Under the pieces are notes generated by a model. That model worked only from the letters and a program-made list of their open reading frames with translations, was not told the DNA's origin and searched no databases. From Macrostomum hystrix (Eukaryota; Platyhelminthes; Macrostomidae), in assembly GCA_950097015.1 (NCBI GenBank), contig CATNEN010000026.1, positions 186,001-250,000 on the forward strand: DNA of 64,000 nt, given 5' to 3'. Below, in pieces: positions 23,201 through 37,700 of this stretch (its first letter is position 1; every line of letters begins with the position of its first letter). A program made the position numbers and the translations under genes.

Positions 23201-23825
23201 GAGAGCCACCGCGCGGCTGACAGGCAAAGAGGGCCGGTTTGGATTAGGCCGAATTCCGCAGCTTTTATGACAATGGCCGAGGTCAGCACCGGAGGGTGGG
23301 GTTGGCGGCTGGATGGAGACATTCAAAATTATCGATCGGAGAGAAAGAGAGAGAGGGTGAGAGGGAGAAAGTGAAGACAATTGCGCAAATGCTGAATGCT
23401 AATATCTGCTAAGATTCAAAAGGTCAACAGAGTTTTGTAAAAAAAAACACATGCGCAAATCGACGGTGGCGACGGAGGTGGGGCGGGCGCCAGGTGGGTC
23501 GGGATTTGCATTTTCTAGGAAATCGATTTGCTCCCGAAACAGTAACTGAAAGAGGAAACAGAATCTCGGTCTGATGCAGCGACATTTCAAAAGAGGCGGG
23601 GAGGCAAGGGGCACAAAATGTTGCGCGACATTTTATGCGTGTAACAGGGATGCGAAAAGGAGTTTTTCTGGGTCATGTTCTAGATTTTTCTCTTTTTTGC
23701 AAGTTGGTTACGACTTTTTTTAACTTGAGAAGGCTGGATGGATGCCTTAGAAAATATTTTGCTTTTTCATCGCAGATTCTTGGTGAGTGAACTAGTGAAA
23801 TTGTTTTCAATTCGGTATCTTGTCG

Positions 23826-24010
23826 TTCGGTGGTTTGAGCGTCGGTCTCGCGACTTGCTTTTAGGTCTGGGGTTCGAGTCATGACTCGACTGGAACACTT
23901 GCTGTCTTTAAGCGAGACACTCAAATCTTAACCAGCTCATCCAGCTGTTACATTGTTAGTAGCATTAGCTGGGGTCCATGGACTGAACAGCCGTACGCGG
24001 CAGCAGTTTT
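23826..24010 (+). mobile_element. SINE-2, tRNA-derived
   Basis: tRNA-like head with B-box-like ggggttcgagtca, then ggaacacttgctgtctttaa and agcgagacact, a core cagctgttacat…tagctgggg, and the family's palindromic end word gtccatggactgaacagccg. Different from SINE-1. Related copies are at 56,915 and 57,121. Confidence 0.75.
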
Positions 24011-25255
24011 GCAGCAGCAGTTTTTGTCAGTGGGAACTTTTCTAGCATTGCTTTGGAAATGTCAGCATTCAGAAAATGCAGCCCCCGGCCTCGATGCGGT
24101 TTCGCTTGCCGATACCAGGGCAGGAGCAACTGACGACGGCAATAAATTCCACTTCCTAGTTTGCTGCAGCTTGGCCACCGACTTCAGCTTCACAGCTTTG
24201 ACTGTATAATGCATGTGTGCGCGCACCAGAGCTTTTGGAAGCCTTTCAGCTACCTCCCCATAACTCGCTCCGTGACATTTAGCATCCTTGATCTCTAATC
24301 CCGAACCCGAATCCCAACCGGTTCCCGTGCCCCTGCGTGTTGGGTTTGGGAAGTGGGCTTTGTTCAAAATGCAGCTGCAGTCACAGATAGGCACTCCGCC
24401 AAGAAAGTTAAATTCTGGCCTGAACAGAAAGCTGCTGTTCAATCTTCGATGTCCAGGCTTTCTAAAAGCCATCTGTTTTAGCCGATGCAACTTTACTGAC
24501 ATTTTCCACTAGATCCCATGAAGCACAACTTGAAAGCTTGGTAAAAGTTGAAGCAAGCTCGATTCGATGTCTATGGCAACATCGTTCTAATACTTTTTCG
24601 TCTATGGGCAAAGCCCCCAGCCACCATCACTGGAAATTGTTGAATCAAATGTGCGCTTTACGGCTTTCCGTCTGCGAGCAAAAATTTGCAGTTCTACCAT
24701 AGACAACAAGAAAGCGCAACGCCCCGAAGCTAAACGAATCGAAGCTTCAACAATTCTACCCAACTGCAACTGTCTATGGTAAAATCCTGAACCACCCTTT
24801 CACTGGCCTTGTACGTACGCGCGCCAATATCGTCATCGATCCACTGAACTCTGGAGATATTGTTGGATACAAAATCGAAAATATTTCCAAATTTTCCCGC
24901 GCTGAGAGGTGGCACTATAGGTGGTCGATGACATTTCAGAATGTCAGAGGGCGCAATATAGCTGCGTGACAGCCTTCCGTGACGCGGGGTCTAAATGTCA
25001 CAGCAAAGCACCCACCCCATCAGTCAAACAAGATCCGCATAGACATTGGCACACACAGACAGAAACCTAGCTTCAACATTTACAGAATGTTACATTTTCG
25101 TTGTAACGATATTATGTAAGCGGATACAGGCACGCTTCGCAATTCGAAGAAGCGAAGCGAATCTGCAAAAACGAAGCAACGTTTTTAATCTACGCTCGTA
25201 GATGGCTTGGAGAGAATGAAGAGAAGACAGGTGAGAAAATGTTAGATTAGGGAGC
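24011..25255. other. Intergenic, no gene recognised
   Basis: No exon with credible splice sites. The words gtctatgg / ccatagac occur in both orientations (24,570, 24,700, 24,773), which hints at an old inverted-repeat element. I cannot define ends. Confidence 0.35.
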
Positions 25256-25264
25256 TAGTCTTAA

Positions 25265-26335
25265 ATTTGACAGCATCTAATACAGAGTTGTCAGCAACTA
25301 ATGCACAGTTGTCAGCAACTAATGCACAGTTGTCAGCAACTAATGCACAGTTGTCAGTAGCTAATGCACAGTTGTCAGCAACTAATGCACAGTTGTCAGC
25401 AACTAATGCACAGTTGTCAGCAACTAATGCACAGTTGTCAGTAGCTAATGCAGAGTTGTCAGTAGCTAATGCAGAGTTGTCAGCAGCTAATGCACAGTTG
25501 TCAGCAACTAATGCACAGTTGTCAGTAGCTAATGCAGAGTTGTCAGTAGCTAATGCAGAGTTGTCAGCAGCTAATGCAGAGTTGTCAGCAACTAATGCAC
25601 AGTTGTCAGCAACTAATGCACAGTTGTCAGCAACTAATGCACAGTTGTCAGCAACTAATGCACAGTTGTCAGCAACTAATGCACAGTTGTCAGTAGCTAA
25701 TGCAGAGTTGTCAGTAGCTAATGCAGAGTTGTCAGCAGCTAATGCACAGTTGTCAGCAACTAATGCACAGTTGTCAGCAACTAATGCACAGTTGTCAGTA
25801 GCTAATGCAGAGTTGTCAGTAGCTAATGCAGAGTTGTCAGCAGCTAATGCAGAGTTGTCAGCAGCTAATGCAGAGTTGTCAGCAGCTAATGCACAGTTGT
25901 CAGCAACTAATGCACAGTTGTCAGTAGCTAATGCAGAGTTGTCAGTAGCTAATGCAGAGTTGTCAGCAGCTAATGCAGAGTTGTCAGCAGCTAATACAGG
26001 GTTGTCAGCAACTAATGCAGAGTTGTCAGCAGCTAATGCAGAGTTGTCAGCAGCTAATGCAGAGTTGTCAGCAGCTAATGCAGAGTTGTCAGCAGCTAAT
26101 GCAGAGTTGTCAGCAGCTAATACAGGGTTGTCAGCAACTAATGCAGAGTTGTCAGCAGCTAATGCAGAGTTGTCAGTAGCTAATACAGGGTTGTCAGCAA
26201 CTAATGCAGAGTTGTCAGCAGCTAATGCAGAGTTGTCAGCAACTAATGCAGAGTTGTCAGTAGCTGATGCAGAGTTGTCAGTAGCTAATGCAGAGTTGTC
26301 AGCAGCTAATGCAGAGTTGTCAGCAGCTAATGCAG
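25265..26335. repeat. 21-bp minisatellite, about 51 copies
   Basis: Units of gcagagttgtcagcagctaa plus t, with cac/cag, gtagct, caact and acaggg variants. The unit is a multiple of three and stop-free in frames of both strands. That yields long Ala/Asn/Leu/Ser frames on one strand and Ala/Asp/Asn frames on the other. There is no splice or start context, so I do not call a gene. Confidence 0.97.
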
Positions 26336-26339
26336 CATC

Positions 26340-26860
26340 AATTGTATTTAACTTTGTATTCAGCTTTTTAAAAGCAATACTAAAAGGAGTCGTATAAATT
26401 TTTAATGGTTCCTTTATGCATTTGAAGAAAGTGAGACAAAGCATGAAGAAAAAATAGTTATACAACTTCGTGCTTCTAGAATAAGACAATAAAGCACTTG
26501 AACGCACACGTATATGCAAGAAAGATTATATAACAGTTGATCATATGCTGTGGAGTTTCGTTGCAACATAAACCGGATTACCCAGAGAACTACGAGCCAA
26601 GACACGATTGCAAAAATGGAGAACAGAGTGTAAAAATATAAATAAAAACAGCGAGCAAAAATGTATTTTGTATAAAAAACTTTCCTTCACTCACCTCAGA
26701 TTCAAGCGTGCCAGTTTTATTCGTACAGTTCGGTAATAAAATGGATAGCGATACAAATAATACAACGATTTTTCAGTAATAAAAACCAGGAACAGATGTT
26801 CATATGTCGACCGGGTCAGCTGGTAAGTGCGAAATTGGGCTGCATATAGGGTTTCATGGA
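26340..26860. other. Spacer between 21-bp and 32-bp arrays
   Basis: AT-rich, no gene or RNA recognised. Confidence 0.4.
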
Positions 26861-26867
26861 CAGCGTA

Positions 26868-28040
26868 CATTGGGACAGATGGGCTTATCGGAGAGTGTAC
26901 ATTGGGACAGATGGGCTTATCAGAGAGTGTACATTGGGACAGATGGGCTTATCGGAGAGTGTACATTGGGACAGATGGGCTTATCAGAGAGTGTACATTG
27001 GGACAGATGGGCTTATCGGAGAGTGTACATTGGGACAGATGGGCTTATCAGAGAGTGTACATTGGGACAGATGGGTTTATCAGAGAGTGTACATTGGGAC
27101 AGATGGGCTTATCGGAGAGTGTACATTGGGACAGATGGGCTTATCAGAGTGTGTACATTGGGACAGATGGGCTTATCGGAGAGTGTACATTGGGACAGAT
27201 GGGCTTATCGGAGAGTGTACATTGGGACAGATGGGCTTATCAGAGAGTGTACATAGGGACAGATGGGCTTATCAGAGAGTGTACATTGGGACAGATGGGT
27301 TTATCGGAGAGTGTACATAGGGACAGATGGGCTTATCAGAGAGTGTACATTGGGACAGATGGGCTTATCAGAGAGTGTACATAGGGACAGATGGGCTTAT
27401 CAGAGAGTGTACATAGGGACAGATGGGCTTATCGGAGAGTGTACATAGGGACAGATAGGCTTATCGGAGAGTGTACAATGGGACAGATGGGTTTATCGGA
27501 GAGTGTACAATGGGACAGATGGGTTTATCGGAGAGTGTACAATGGGACAGATGGGTTTATCGGAGAGTGTACATAGGGACAGATGGGCTTATCGGAGAGT
27601 GTACATAGGGACAGATGGGCTTATCGGAGAGTGTACATTGGGACAGATGGGTTTATCGGAGAGTGTACATTGGGACAGATGGGCTTATCGGAGAGTGTAC
27701 ATTGGGACAGATGGGTTTATCGGAGAGTGTACATTGGGACAGATGGGCTTATCGGAGAGTGTACATAGGGACAGATAGGCTTATCGGAGAGTGTACATAG
27801 GGACAGATGGGTTTATCGGAGAGTGTACATAGGGACAGATGGGTTTATCGGAGAGTGTACATTGGGACAGATGGGCTTATCGGAGAGTGTACATAGGGAC
27901 AGATGGGTTTATCGGAGAGTGTACATAGGGACAGATGGGTTTATCGGAGAGTGTACATAGGGACAGATGGGTTTATCGGAGAGTGTACATTGGGACAGAT
28001 GGGTTTATCGGAGAGTGTCTATTGGGGTGGAAGGGTTTAT
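26868..28040. repeat. 32-bp minisatellite, about 36 copies
   Basis: Tandem units of tgggacagatgggcttatcg followed by gagagtgtacat. The variants are c/t in gggctt/gggttt, cgg/cag, and att/ata. The att-type units dominate the left half and ata-type units the right half. Confidence 0.97.
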
Positions 28041-28044
28041 CAGA

Positions 28045-28740
28045 GTTTACATTGCTGCTAAAAAAAACAAAGAGTTTAGATAAGCAAATACCGTTTATTT
28101 TTGAGAGGCAAATGTCCTCATGGGATAGAAAAAAATGAAGCCATTGAAGCGATGGCGATGCGTGCGTGAAAAACAGCTTAAATAGTTGACAGCTTTAGTA
28201 ACGCATAATACAGAATCAGCGCAGAATCATGCGATGACAAGCTGTCAAAAGGGAAGAGATTAGGCAAAGAAGGCTTATTATTAGACGTGTTAAATTTGCG
28301 TGCGATACATGAATGATGAACTTGAAAGACACGAAGAATAAATACTTTTAGAATATAATAATTATATGTATCAGATAAGTTATAAAATAATACAAAGCTT
28401 AGTCGATTTAGAATCATTCATTCTTATTGCCAGAAACGATTGGATGCAACAGGAAAAAGAAGATCAATTAATGTGCAAGCTCAAAACTCTACTCAACCAT
28501 GCTTATCGTATATAAAAGCCAACAGAAGCAGAGAAGCCAACATGCAAAGCAAAAAATTTAAGACCAAAACTTTCTTTCAGAAAGTGATTAATAAAAAACC
28601 AGATGCCGCAAAATACTACTGACACATAAAAAGTCTCAGTAGTATAGAACAATTAGCGAAGGTGCAACGTATTAAAAAATTGCCGGGCTCGCATCCGGAC
28701 TAGATGGTAAAAGTTCAACTGCGGCCCTCATATTTGACAC
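28045..28740. other. Downstream flank of DIP2
   Basis: AT-rich sequence that probably contains the DIP2 3' non-coding region (minus strand). No other gene recognised. Confidence 0.35.
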
Positions 28741-28745
28741 AGCTG

Positions 28746-31700
28746 TTAGAGATTGTAAGCCACATATATCGGATCTAATTTGTCGTCTAGGAAACCGTCG
28801 CGCAGGTGCATTCGCTGTTTCTCTCCTCGGCTGTTCATCGGGATGGCGCCGGGATCGCAGACGACAACCACCCCGGCGATGAGGTGGTGCTCTCGAAGAA
28901 CGCCCGTTGTGATGGCAGGAATCAAGTCTAGGGCTTCGAACTCGCGACCCTGCAGTTCGGCAACCACAACTAGCAAGGATCGCCAGGTGAAGACGGCGCT
29001 GCGGCGAAAGAAGTTTTAAAGTGGTTATTTAGATATAGAGTGAGTTTAAAAATCACACAATTTTAAACTAAGATAAAGAATAAGTTTAAACCATGGTTCT
29101 TTTAAAGCGTATATACGGTAAAAACCTAAATTCGTTGAAAAAATTACCTAGAATACTTAAATTATCAAGGTTCGTTAAAAATACGTGGATTCGTTAAAAT
29201 TCACAGGTATCTTAAAATACCAATGTTCGTTAAAATACCCAGGGTTCGTTAAAATACCTAGGTTCGTTAAAATACCCAGGGTTCGTTAAAATACCTAGGT
29301 TCGTTAAATTATTCAGGTTCATTAAAATACCCTGGTTCATTAAAATATCCAGGTTCGTTAAAATATCCAGGTTCGTTAAAATACCCAGGTTCGTTAAAAT
29401 ACCTAGGTTCGTTAAAATACCCCGGTTCGTTAAAATACCCAGGTTCGTTAAAATATTCAGGTTCGTTAAAATACCCCGGTTCGTTAAAATACCCAGGTTC
29501 GTTAAAATACCCAGGTTCATTAAAATACCTAGGTTCATTGAAATATCCAGGTTCGTTAAAATACCCAGGTTCGTTAAAATACCTAGGTTCGTTAAAATAC
29601 CCAGGTTCGCTAAAATACCCCGGTTCGTTAAATTACCAAGGTTCATTAAAATACCCAGGTTCGCTAAAATACCCCTGTTCATTAAAATACCCAGGTTCGT
29701 TAAAATACCCAGGTTCGTTAAAATATTCAGGTTCATTAAAATATTCAGATTCGTTAAAATACCCAGGTTCGCTAAAATACCCCGGTTCGTTAAAATACCT
29801 AGGTTCATTAAAATACCCAGGTTCGCTAAAATACCCCGGTTCGTTAAAATACCCAGGTTCGTTAAAACATTCAGGTTCGAAAAATACCCAGGTTCGTTAA
29901 AATACCCAGGTTCGTTAAAATACCCAGGTTCGTTAAAATACCTAGGTTCATTAAAATACCCAGGTTCATTAAAATACCCAGGTTCGTTAAAATACCCAGG
30001 TTCGTTAAAATACCCAGGTTCGCTAAAATACTCAGGTTCGTTAAAATACCCAGGTTCGCTAAAATACTCAGGTTCGTTAAAATACCCAGGTTCGTTAAAA
30101 TACTTTGGTTTGTTAAAAAGTATCCTAACTCATTAAAATGCACGGATTCTTATAAAATTCCTAGATTTAAATACAGATTCGTTAAAAACGCATTATCGAG
30201 TAAAGGGTAGATTTTTAATTATATTAAATTTTTTTGTAAAAATATCCAAGTTCGTTAAAAGTTACAAGAATAGTTAAAAAATATCCAGATTTCAAGTAAG
30301 ATTATTAAAAACCAATCCGTCAAATGATCAGTTGGATAGAAACTAAATTCCTTAAACGAAACCATAACTCATCAAAACCATCAACAGCGAAATATCCTCA
30401 TTATCTAACTCACCATTCTCCAACGCACGGGTGACAGCGGGACACGGTGGCCTCAATGTCAACCGGATGGTAGCGAAATCCTCGCAGTTGCAGAGCCTCG
30501 TCCAGGGCGCCAACCACGAACACGGCGTCGTGCCGGGCCCCGTCGCCGCCCGTGATATCTGTGCGACGAACGAAGCCAAGGAAACCGGTGCGGGCGTACT
30601 GCTGCTGCTGCTGCTGCTGCTGCTGGCCCAATGATCCGCCTCCGTCGCCTCCGCCGACTAGCGTAGCGTCGAACTGACCGGCGCAAGCGTCTGAATCGCC
30701 GCCGACAACTGACCAGTAGCCGGCTGCATTGTGAGCAGCTTTGATCCACAATTCGCCAAGGTGACTGTCGGCGCACTGGGTCCGCGAGTCCGGATTGGCT
30801 ACGATAACCTGACGATGGGTAGAGGGGGAGAATCCGAGTGGCTATCGCAGCAAGTCGTTTTGTGCTTCTATTTTTAGCCCTGACCAATGACGGCAGAAAA
30901 GAAAACAAATGAGCTTTTGAACACCCAAATTTTCACTCCAGCTGATGCCGGTACCCATTTTACAATATTGTTTTGATTATTGCTCCAATTAATTTCCCAG
31001 CTGCATTACATTCTACCTGTCTCAATTACATTTTCCTGTTTTAATTCCATTCTACTTGTTTCAATTCCAATCCAGTTCGTACTTGCTTCAACAAAATTCT
31101 AACTGTTTTAATTACATATTTCCTGTTTTAATTAGATTCTACCTGTCTTGATAATATCCTACCTATCCTTATTACATTCTACCTGCTCTAATTAACTTCT
31201 CCTTTTCAACTACGTTCTACATGCCCCAATTACATTCTGCCTGTCCTAATTCTATTCTGCCTGTCCTAATTCTATTCTACCTGTCCTAATTCTATTCTGC
31301 CTGTCCTAATTCTATTCTACCTGTCCTAATTCTATTCTACCTGTCCTAATTCTAATTATTAACTCCTGTCCTAATCCCACCCCGCACAAATCAGGCTACA
31401 CCTCTCCCCCAAATCATCGCCAGTCACAGGCGCACGCAGCCTACCTGAGTTCCGGCAAGCAGTTCGCCGCACTCCATCAGCGGCAGGGAGCGCGGACTGC
31501 CCCGTTCAACTAGGCTGACACGATCAGCCCTCAGGGCGCGCGAATCCACGTAGAGCGTGGCCGGGTCCGGCGCCGACGCGCCCTGCAGACAGACGCACGG
31601 ATTCACCCGGCAACCGAACGAAGCGCTGACAACAGACGGCTTGAGGCCGAGAGGACTAAATAGCCGGCCGAAGCTGGTGAGAAGGGACAGGCGTGGCCTC

Positions 31701-34700
31701 TCCTCGGACACAACAACCAGAGAGCGCAGATTCGATAAATTGATCTGCTGCTTTTGCTGCACAAATTATAGGAGAAATTCGCACTTTTCCTACTTGTGGT
31801 TTTCAATACATATCGGCGAGGATTAGAAATGAATCAATCTATTTTAAACCTTCAGGAAACGAAGGGATATATAAAACTGTTTCAAGCGGATTGTAAGTCA
31901 GCGGAGAGAGAAGAGAGGCAAGAGGGGGAGTGAAAGAAGAATGGGATGGAAATGGGGACAAGATAAAGATATACCGAATTTGGTAGTGGAGGGTACAGCC
32001 AGTCCGTAATTTAGACAGCTGCAATAGAATTCACATATTTATATTAAAATTTGCTTTGCTTTGGCTTTGGTGCAAGAAAAATTGATAAAACAGAAACAAG
32101 TAAGCTAAGTTATAATTAGTAATATATTTAGTAACAAAGGTAAACGTATTTTTTTCACACGCTAAACCTTTTTAAGTTAAAGCACAATGCCTTTTTATAG
32201 CAATTTTGGCGCCCATTGGACAGCAAAGAGAGCAATTGTAAAATTTGTTTAATTGTTCACAGAAAAAATGTTGAAACACGCTGGGGTAAATGCTCGCTCC
32301 TGTCCTCTTATACACTTGGGTTTTTAGATTACTTAGATTATCAACAAATGCAATTGACTATGATGCACTAAGAGATGGAAATGGGATCAGACAAAAAGGG
32401 GTAGAAATGGGATCAGACAAAAAAAGGTAGAATTGGGATCAGACAAAAAGAGGTAGAATTGGGATCAGACAATAAGAGATAGAAATCAAACAGAGGGATT
32501 ATATCATACAACAGAGGCAACAGAGGTTGAACCGACCTTGAGGGTGTCCACCAAGCCGGCCAGCTCCCTGGTACAGTGCTCCAGCACAGTGTAGCTGCAG
32601 AACGCATCCCGGATCTGTCTCTGGCTGAGCAGCAGCAGGAAGGCTGCCGGATTAGCTTCCAGCTCAGCCGGTGGCAGCAGCAGAGTCTGGTGGCCGGCGA
32701 ACACGCCGCTCAGACACCAGAGGACAAAGCCGAGGCCGCTGTAGGGATCCAGGCAGAGGGCCACCTCCCTGGCCGGGTACAATTCGCACTGCAGTTTCAA
32801 GCTGCGGCAGAGGGACACGGCCGCTCTCTGAGTGAATCGAACCCCGGTTAGCAGGCCGGTGGTGCTCACGCTGAAGTCTAGATAGGCAGTGCCATCCAGA
32901 GGATCAGCCGAGCCGCCATTCTGCTGCTGCGAAGATGCTGAATCCAAAGAGGCTGGCGGCGGTGGAGGCGGCGCGGAGCTGCTGTGGCGACGTCTGGCGT
33001 CGTCGACGTCGATGATTGGCGGCCAGGAGCAGCCGAGAGCCATCGCCTCTTTGGAGCGCATCATCTTAGCAACGGGCTGCGTCGTTAGCAACAGCGCCGC
33101 TCGACCGGATTCCACAATAAGTCGGCAGGTGTTGAGGCCGGAGGAGCCGACAGGAGGTCGGACCGGCAGCGGCACGCAGGCAGCCAGCTGGCAGGCGAAC
33201 ACTGCGGCTGTCAGGTCGAGCCCGGGCGGCAGGGCGATGGCAACGACGGCGTCGCGATGAGCTCGAGACCGCAGTACAGAGGCCAGCTTCTCGGCGCGTT
33301 TGATCAGGACGCCAGGCGTCGCACCGGCGATTTCCTGAAGCCGGCCGTTCAGGCAGGAGAGCAGACGGCGCTGCTGCTGCTGGCTGCCTTCGTCGGCCGA
33401 GGCCGACGCGGCGACTCGCCAGCGTAGAGCTTCGGTTAGGTTTGCCGCGGCCGCGACGTCGTCTGGCGAGGCGGACGCCGGCAAGGGCCGACCTTCGGCA
33501 ACAGCGGGCCGGCCGCCTTGGATCAGTGAGCCGAGCAGGGCGGACATTGGGCCGTGGGCGGGCGTCGGCAGCTCGCGCGGCCTCGGCAGGTTGGTGACGG
33601 TGGAGTGCGGGCAGAGCAGCACGGAGCACGGATGCAGCTGGCCGGCTAGGTAGCGTCGGCGTGTCTCACGAGGACAGACGCCGCCCTGCGGACTGCGAGG
33701 CAGAGAATTGGGCGGCGCCAAGGCGATGCAATAGACGCCAACCTGGTGAATGCTGTCAACAGCTTGGAGGACGTGCGACATCCACTGGAAGCTTTGCTCC
33801 TCCGTGGCGTCGGGTCGCTGCTCGGCAACCACAACGACGCGCTCGTCGCGCAGTAGCTCCTGACTGAATACGGCGATACGGCCGCGGTGTACAAATTTTA
33901 GTGGCTCAACAGCTAGCACGGTGGCAATGAGATCGTCTGAGTTGTGCCGACGACCGGACACCACTATGAGGCCTTCGGTGGAGCCGCAGACAAATACAAG
34001 ACCGCCCTGAAGAAAGTTGGGGGATTGGCAAGTTTTTAGACTTTTTATTTCATAGTGATATTCTTAGAGGCTGTGGGCACTGATGCACCAGATGCACCAG
34101 CAAAGGTCCCTGAGCTCGATTCTGCGGCGAGGCCACATTCATTTGGGTCGCAGCCGCGGAAAGAAGGCTTGGGGGTTTGTCATGCATTTTACGCCTTGAG
34201 GGCCAACCACCAAGTCGCAGTGAGAGTGTACACCATACAGGGGTTAGCGTTATCGACGATCCTCGCCTCCCCGCTGTGCCCATGGACCACCCTGCAGCTA
34301 AGTCAAGTAAGTCAAGAAGAGAGTGTATACAGAAAGTCAGGGCAGATGTACACACCTGTGTGTGTGTGCCTGCGTACGGTATCTGTGTGTGTCTACTTAG
34401 GAGTCAGAGAAACGGGCAGAATTGCCTCCTCGCTGGCTGCGGGTCTAGTGTCACCAACTGATGTACTATTGCCTGCAGCCTTGCTGCAAATATTATGGGG
34501 TTATTAAGGGTGGGTGTGACATCCCCCCCAGTCCATGGACTGAACAGCCATACGCAGCCTATAGATGCGCCGCGCAATAGCTGTCGACAATTGGGGCCAG
34601 ATAAAAATAATAATAGTAATTATTATTATTATTATACTAAAGCCGGCAACCTATAATTACAATGATAATAAATAGCGAAATAAATAGCTAAAAAGTATGC

Positions 34701-37700
34701 GTCATTCTAGATCGTTAAGTATCGTTTACAGTCTCGCAGTGCTTGCTTTATAAATAATAAAGTTTTTTCTTCTGCTTTTTTCAGATGGACGAGGACAGTG
34801 TTTGCGGAGTTCGATGGATGTTAAATCATTGGCTATTATAAGTTTTTAACTCTATATTGGGAATATAAGCATGGCTTTAAATACATATCCACATCCGTAA
34901 ATATATCTGTGTAGAGAGTAAAGAAATGAAAGCATCTGGATGGAACACAATAATTTTCTTCAGGTCGAAGACTGTTTTATGCATGAATGCCCAAGCGAGA
35001 CAAATAAAATGGATTTTAGCTCTAGCAAACCCGATTAAAAAGGTAGCTTTCATATAAACATCTTCTATCTAACAAGAGAACGACAATACAAATGTTATTA
35101 ATAAGCTAGAGATAACATTATGCAGGTCATACTTGCATCTGGGGACCAGAAACTGGGTCTAACTGTGGATGTAGGCATAGGAGCGAAGAAAACAGGCAGC
35201 AAACAATGAAGGGCGCTTAGCATAGTAAGTGTCAGACTGATTATCTAGTACGGAAAAAAGAAGAAAAAAAAATTCACAGCGCTTTGCCCATTTGCGCACT
35301 TTTTTAGTCGCATGCTGATTCACACACTACTAGTGCGGAGAGGTCAGGTGCCCGCCTTCTATCCATTGCGTGTGGAATTAAGAATAAGCCAAGTGATGTT
35401 TTGTGACAAACTAACTTGACATCTTAAATGTAAAAGTATGTTACTTTAAGTATATTTCAATTTCTCATGTTTAATATAACATTCATATGATATTACATGT
35501 TTTGAGATTGTGAGGATTCGACACCATAAGCTTCGATATTTTGAGGATTCGACACCAAATGCTTCGAGATTGTGAGGATTCGACACCATAAGCTTCGATA
35601 TTTTGAGGATTCGACACCATATGCTTCGATATTTTGAGGATTCGACACCATATGCTTCGATATTGTGGGGCTTTGACACCAAATGCTTCGATATTGTGGG
35701 GCTTTGACACCAAATGCTTCGATATTGTGGGGCTTTGACACCAAATGCTTCGATATTGTGGGGCTTTGACACCAAATGCTTCGATATTGTGGGGCTTTGA
35801 CACCAAATGCTTCGATAGTGTGGGGCTTTGACACCAAATGCTTCGATATTGTGGGGCTTTGACACCAAATGCTTCGATATTGTGGGGCTTTGACACCAAA
35901 TGCTTCGAGATTGTGGGGCTTTGACACCAAATGCTTCGATAGTGTGGGGCTTTGACACCAAATGCTTCGATATTGTGGGGCTTTGACACCAAATGCTTCG
36001 ATAGTGTGGGGCTTTGACACCAAATGCTTCGATATTGTGGGGCTTTGACACCAAATGCTTCGATAGTGTGGGGCTTTGACACCAAATGCTTCGATAGTGT
36101 GGGGCTTTGACACCAAATGCTTCGATATTGTGGGGCTTTGACACCAAATGCTTCGATATTGTGGGGCTTTGACACCAAATGCTTCGAGATTGTGGGGCTT
36201 TGACACCAAATGCTTCGATATTGTGGGGCTTTGACACCAAATGCTTCGATATTGTGGGGCTTTGACACCAAATGCTTCGATATTGTGGGGCTTTGACACC
36301 AAATGCTTCGAGATTGTGGGGCTTTGACACCAAATGCTTCGATATTGTGGGGCTTTGACACCAAATGCTTCGATATTGTGGGGCTTTGACACCAAATGCT
36401 TCGATATTGTGGGGCTTTGACACCAAATGCTTCGATAGTGTGGGGCTTTGACACCAAATGCTTCGATATTGTGGGGCTTTGACACCATATGCTTCGATAT
36501 TGTGGGGCTTTGACACCATATGCTTCGATATTGTGGGGCTTTGACACCAAATGCTTCGATATTGTGGGGCTTTGACACCAAATGCTTCGAGATTGTGGGG
36601 CTTTGACACCAAATGCTTCGATATTGTGGGGCTTTGACACCAAATGCTTCGATAGTGTGGGGCTTTGACACCAAATGCTTCGATAGTGTGGGGCTTTGAC
36701 ACCAAATGCTTCGAGATTGTGGGGCTTTGACACCAAATGCTTCGATATTGTGGGGCTTTGACACCAAATGCTTCGATATTGTGGGGCTTTGACACCAAAT
36801 GCTTCGATATTGTGGGGCTTTGACACCAAATGCTTCGATATTGTGGGGCTTTGACACCAAATGCTTCGATATTGTGGGGCTTTGACACCAAATGCTTCGA
36901 TATTGTGGGGCTTTGACACCAAATGCTTCGATATTGTGGGGCTTTGACACCAAATGCTTCGATATTTTGAGGATTTGACACCATATGCTTCGATATTGTG
37001 AGGATTCGACACTAAATGCTTCAATATTGTGAGGATTCGACACCAAATGCTTCGATATTGTGAGGATTCGACACTAAATGCTTCAATATTGTGAGGATTC
37101 GACACTAAATGCTTCAATATTGTGAGGATTCGACACTAAATGCTTCAATATTGTGAGGATTCGACACTAAATGCTTCAATATTGTGAGGATTCGACACTA
37201 AATGCTTCAATATTGTGAGGATTCGACACTAAATGCTTCAATATTGTGAGGATAAGACACAAAATGCTTCAATATTGGGAGGATTCGACACCAAATGCTT
37301 CAATATTGTGAGGATTCGACACTAAATGCTTCAATATTGGGAGGATAAGACACAAAATGCTTCGAGATTGTGAGGTTTTGACAGCAAATACTTCGAGATT
37401 GTGAGTTGTCGACTCTTAAAACAAGTTTATAATTTTTTTCAAGCAAAGCGCCACGTTTACCCATTATTTCCATCGCTGTGACTTCACATCCATTTCCCAT
37501 TCCTCTCTCACGCACATGTACACCAGTAAGCGGACGCACATACCTGAGGTCCGGTTTGCAGGGCGTGGTCCGCTAGGTGCACAGCATTATATGCAGCAAA
37601 TGGCTTTTACAGTAAAGGCTTAACAATTTATATAAGGCAAGCCGCCTCCATCGTGGGCTGAGAATATGCACTTTTACAACTAACGGCTGCAAAGGACGTG

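Noticed and set aside
25267-26397. 376-codon Ala/Asn/Leu/Ser-rich frame and an opposite-strand 425-codon frame
   Set aside because: Both follow from a 21-bp repeat lacking stops. There is no start or splice context and no non-repetitive domain attached.
35446-37117. Three overlapping minus-strand frames of more than 500 codons
   Set aside because: All three frames of one strand being open shows the cause is the stop-free 31-bp unit. The array lies in a DIP2 intron.
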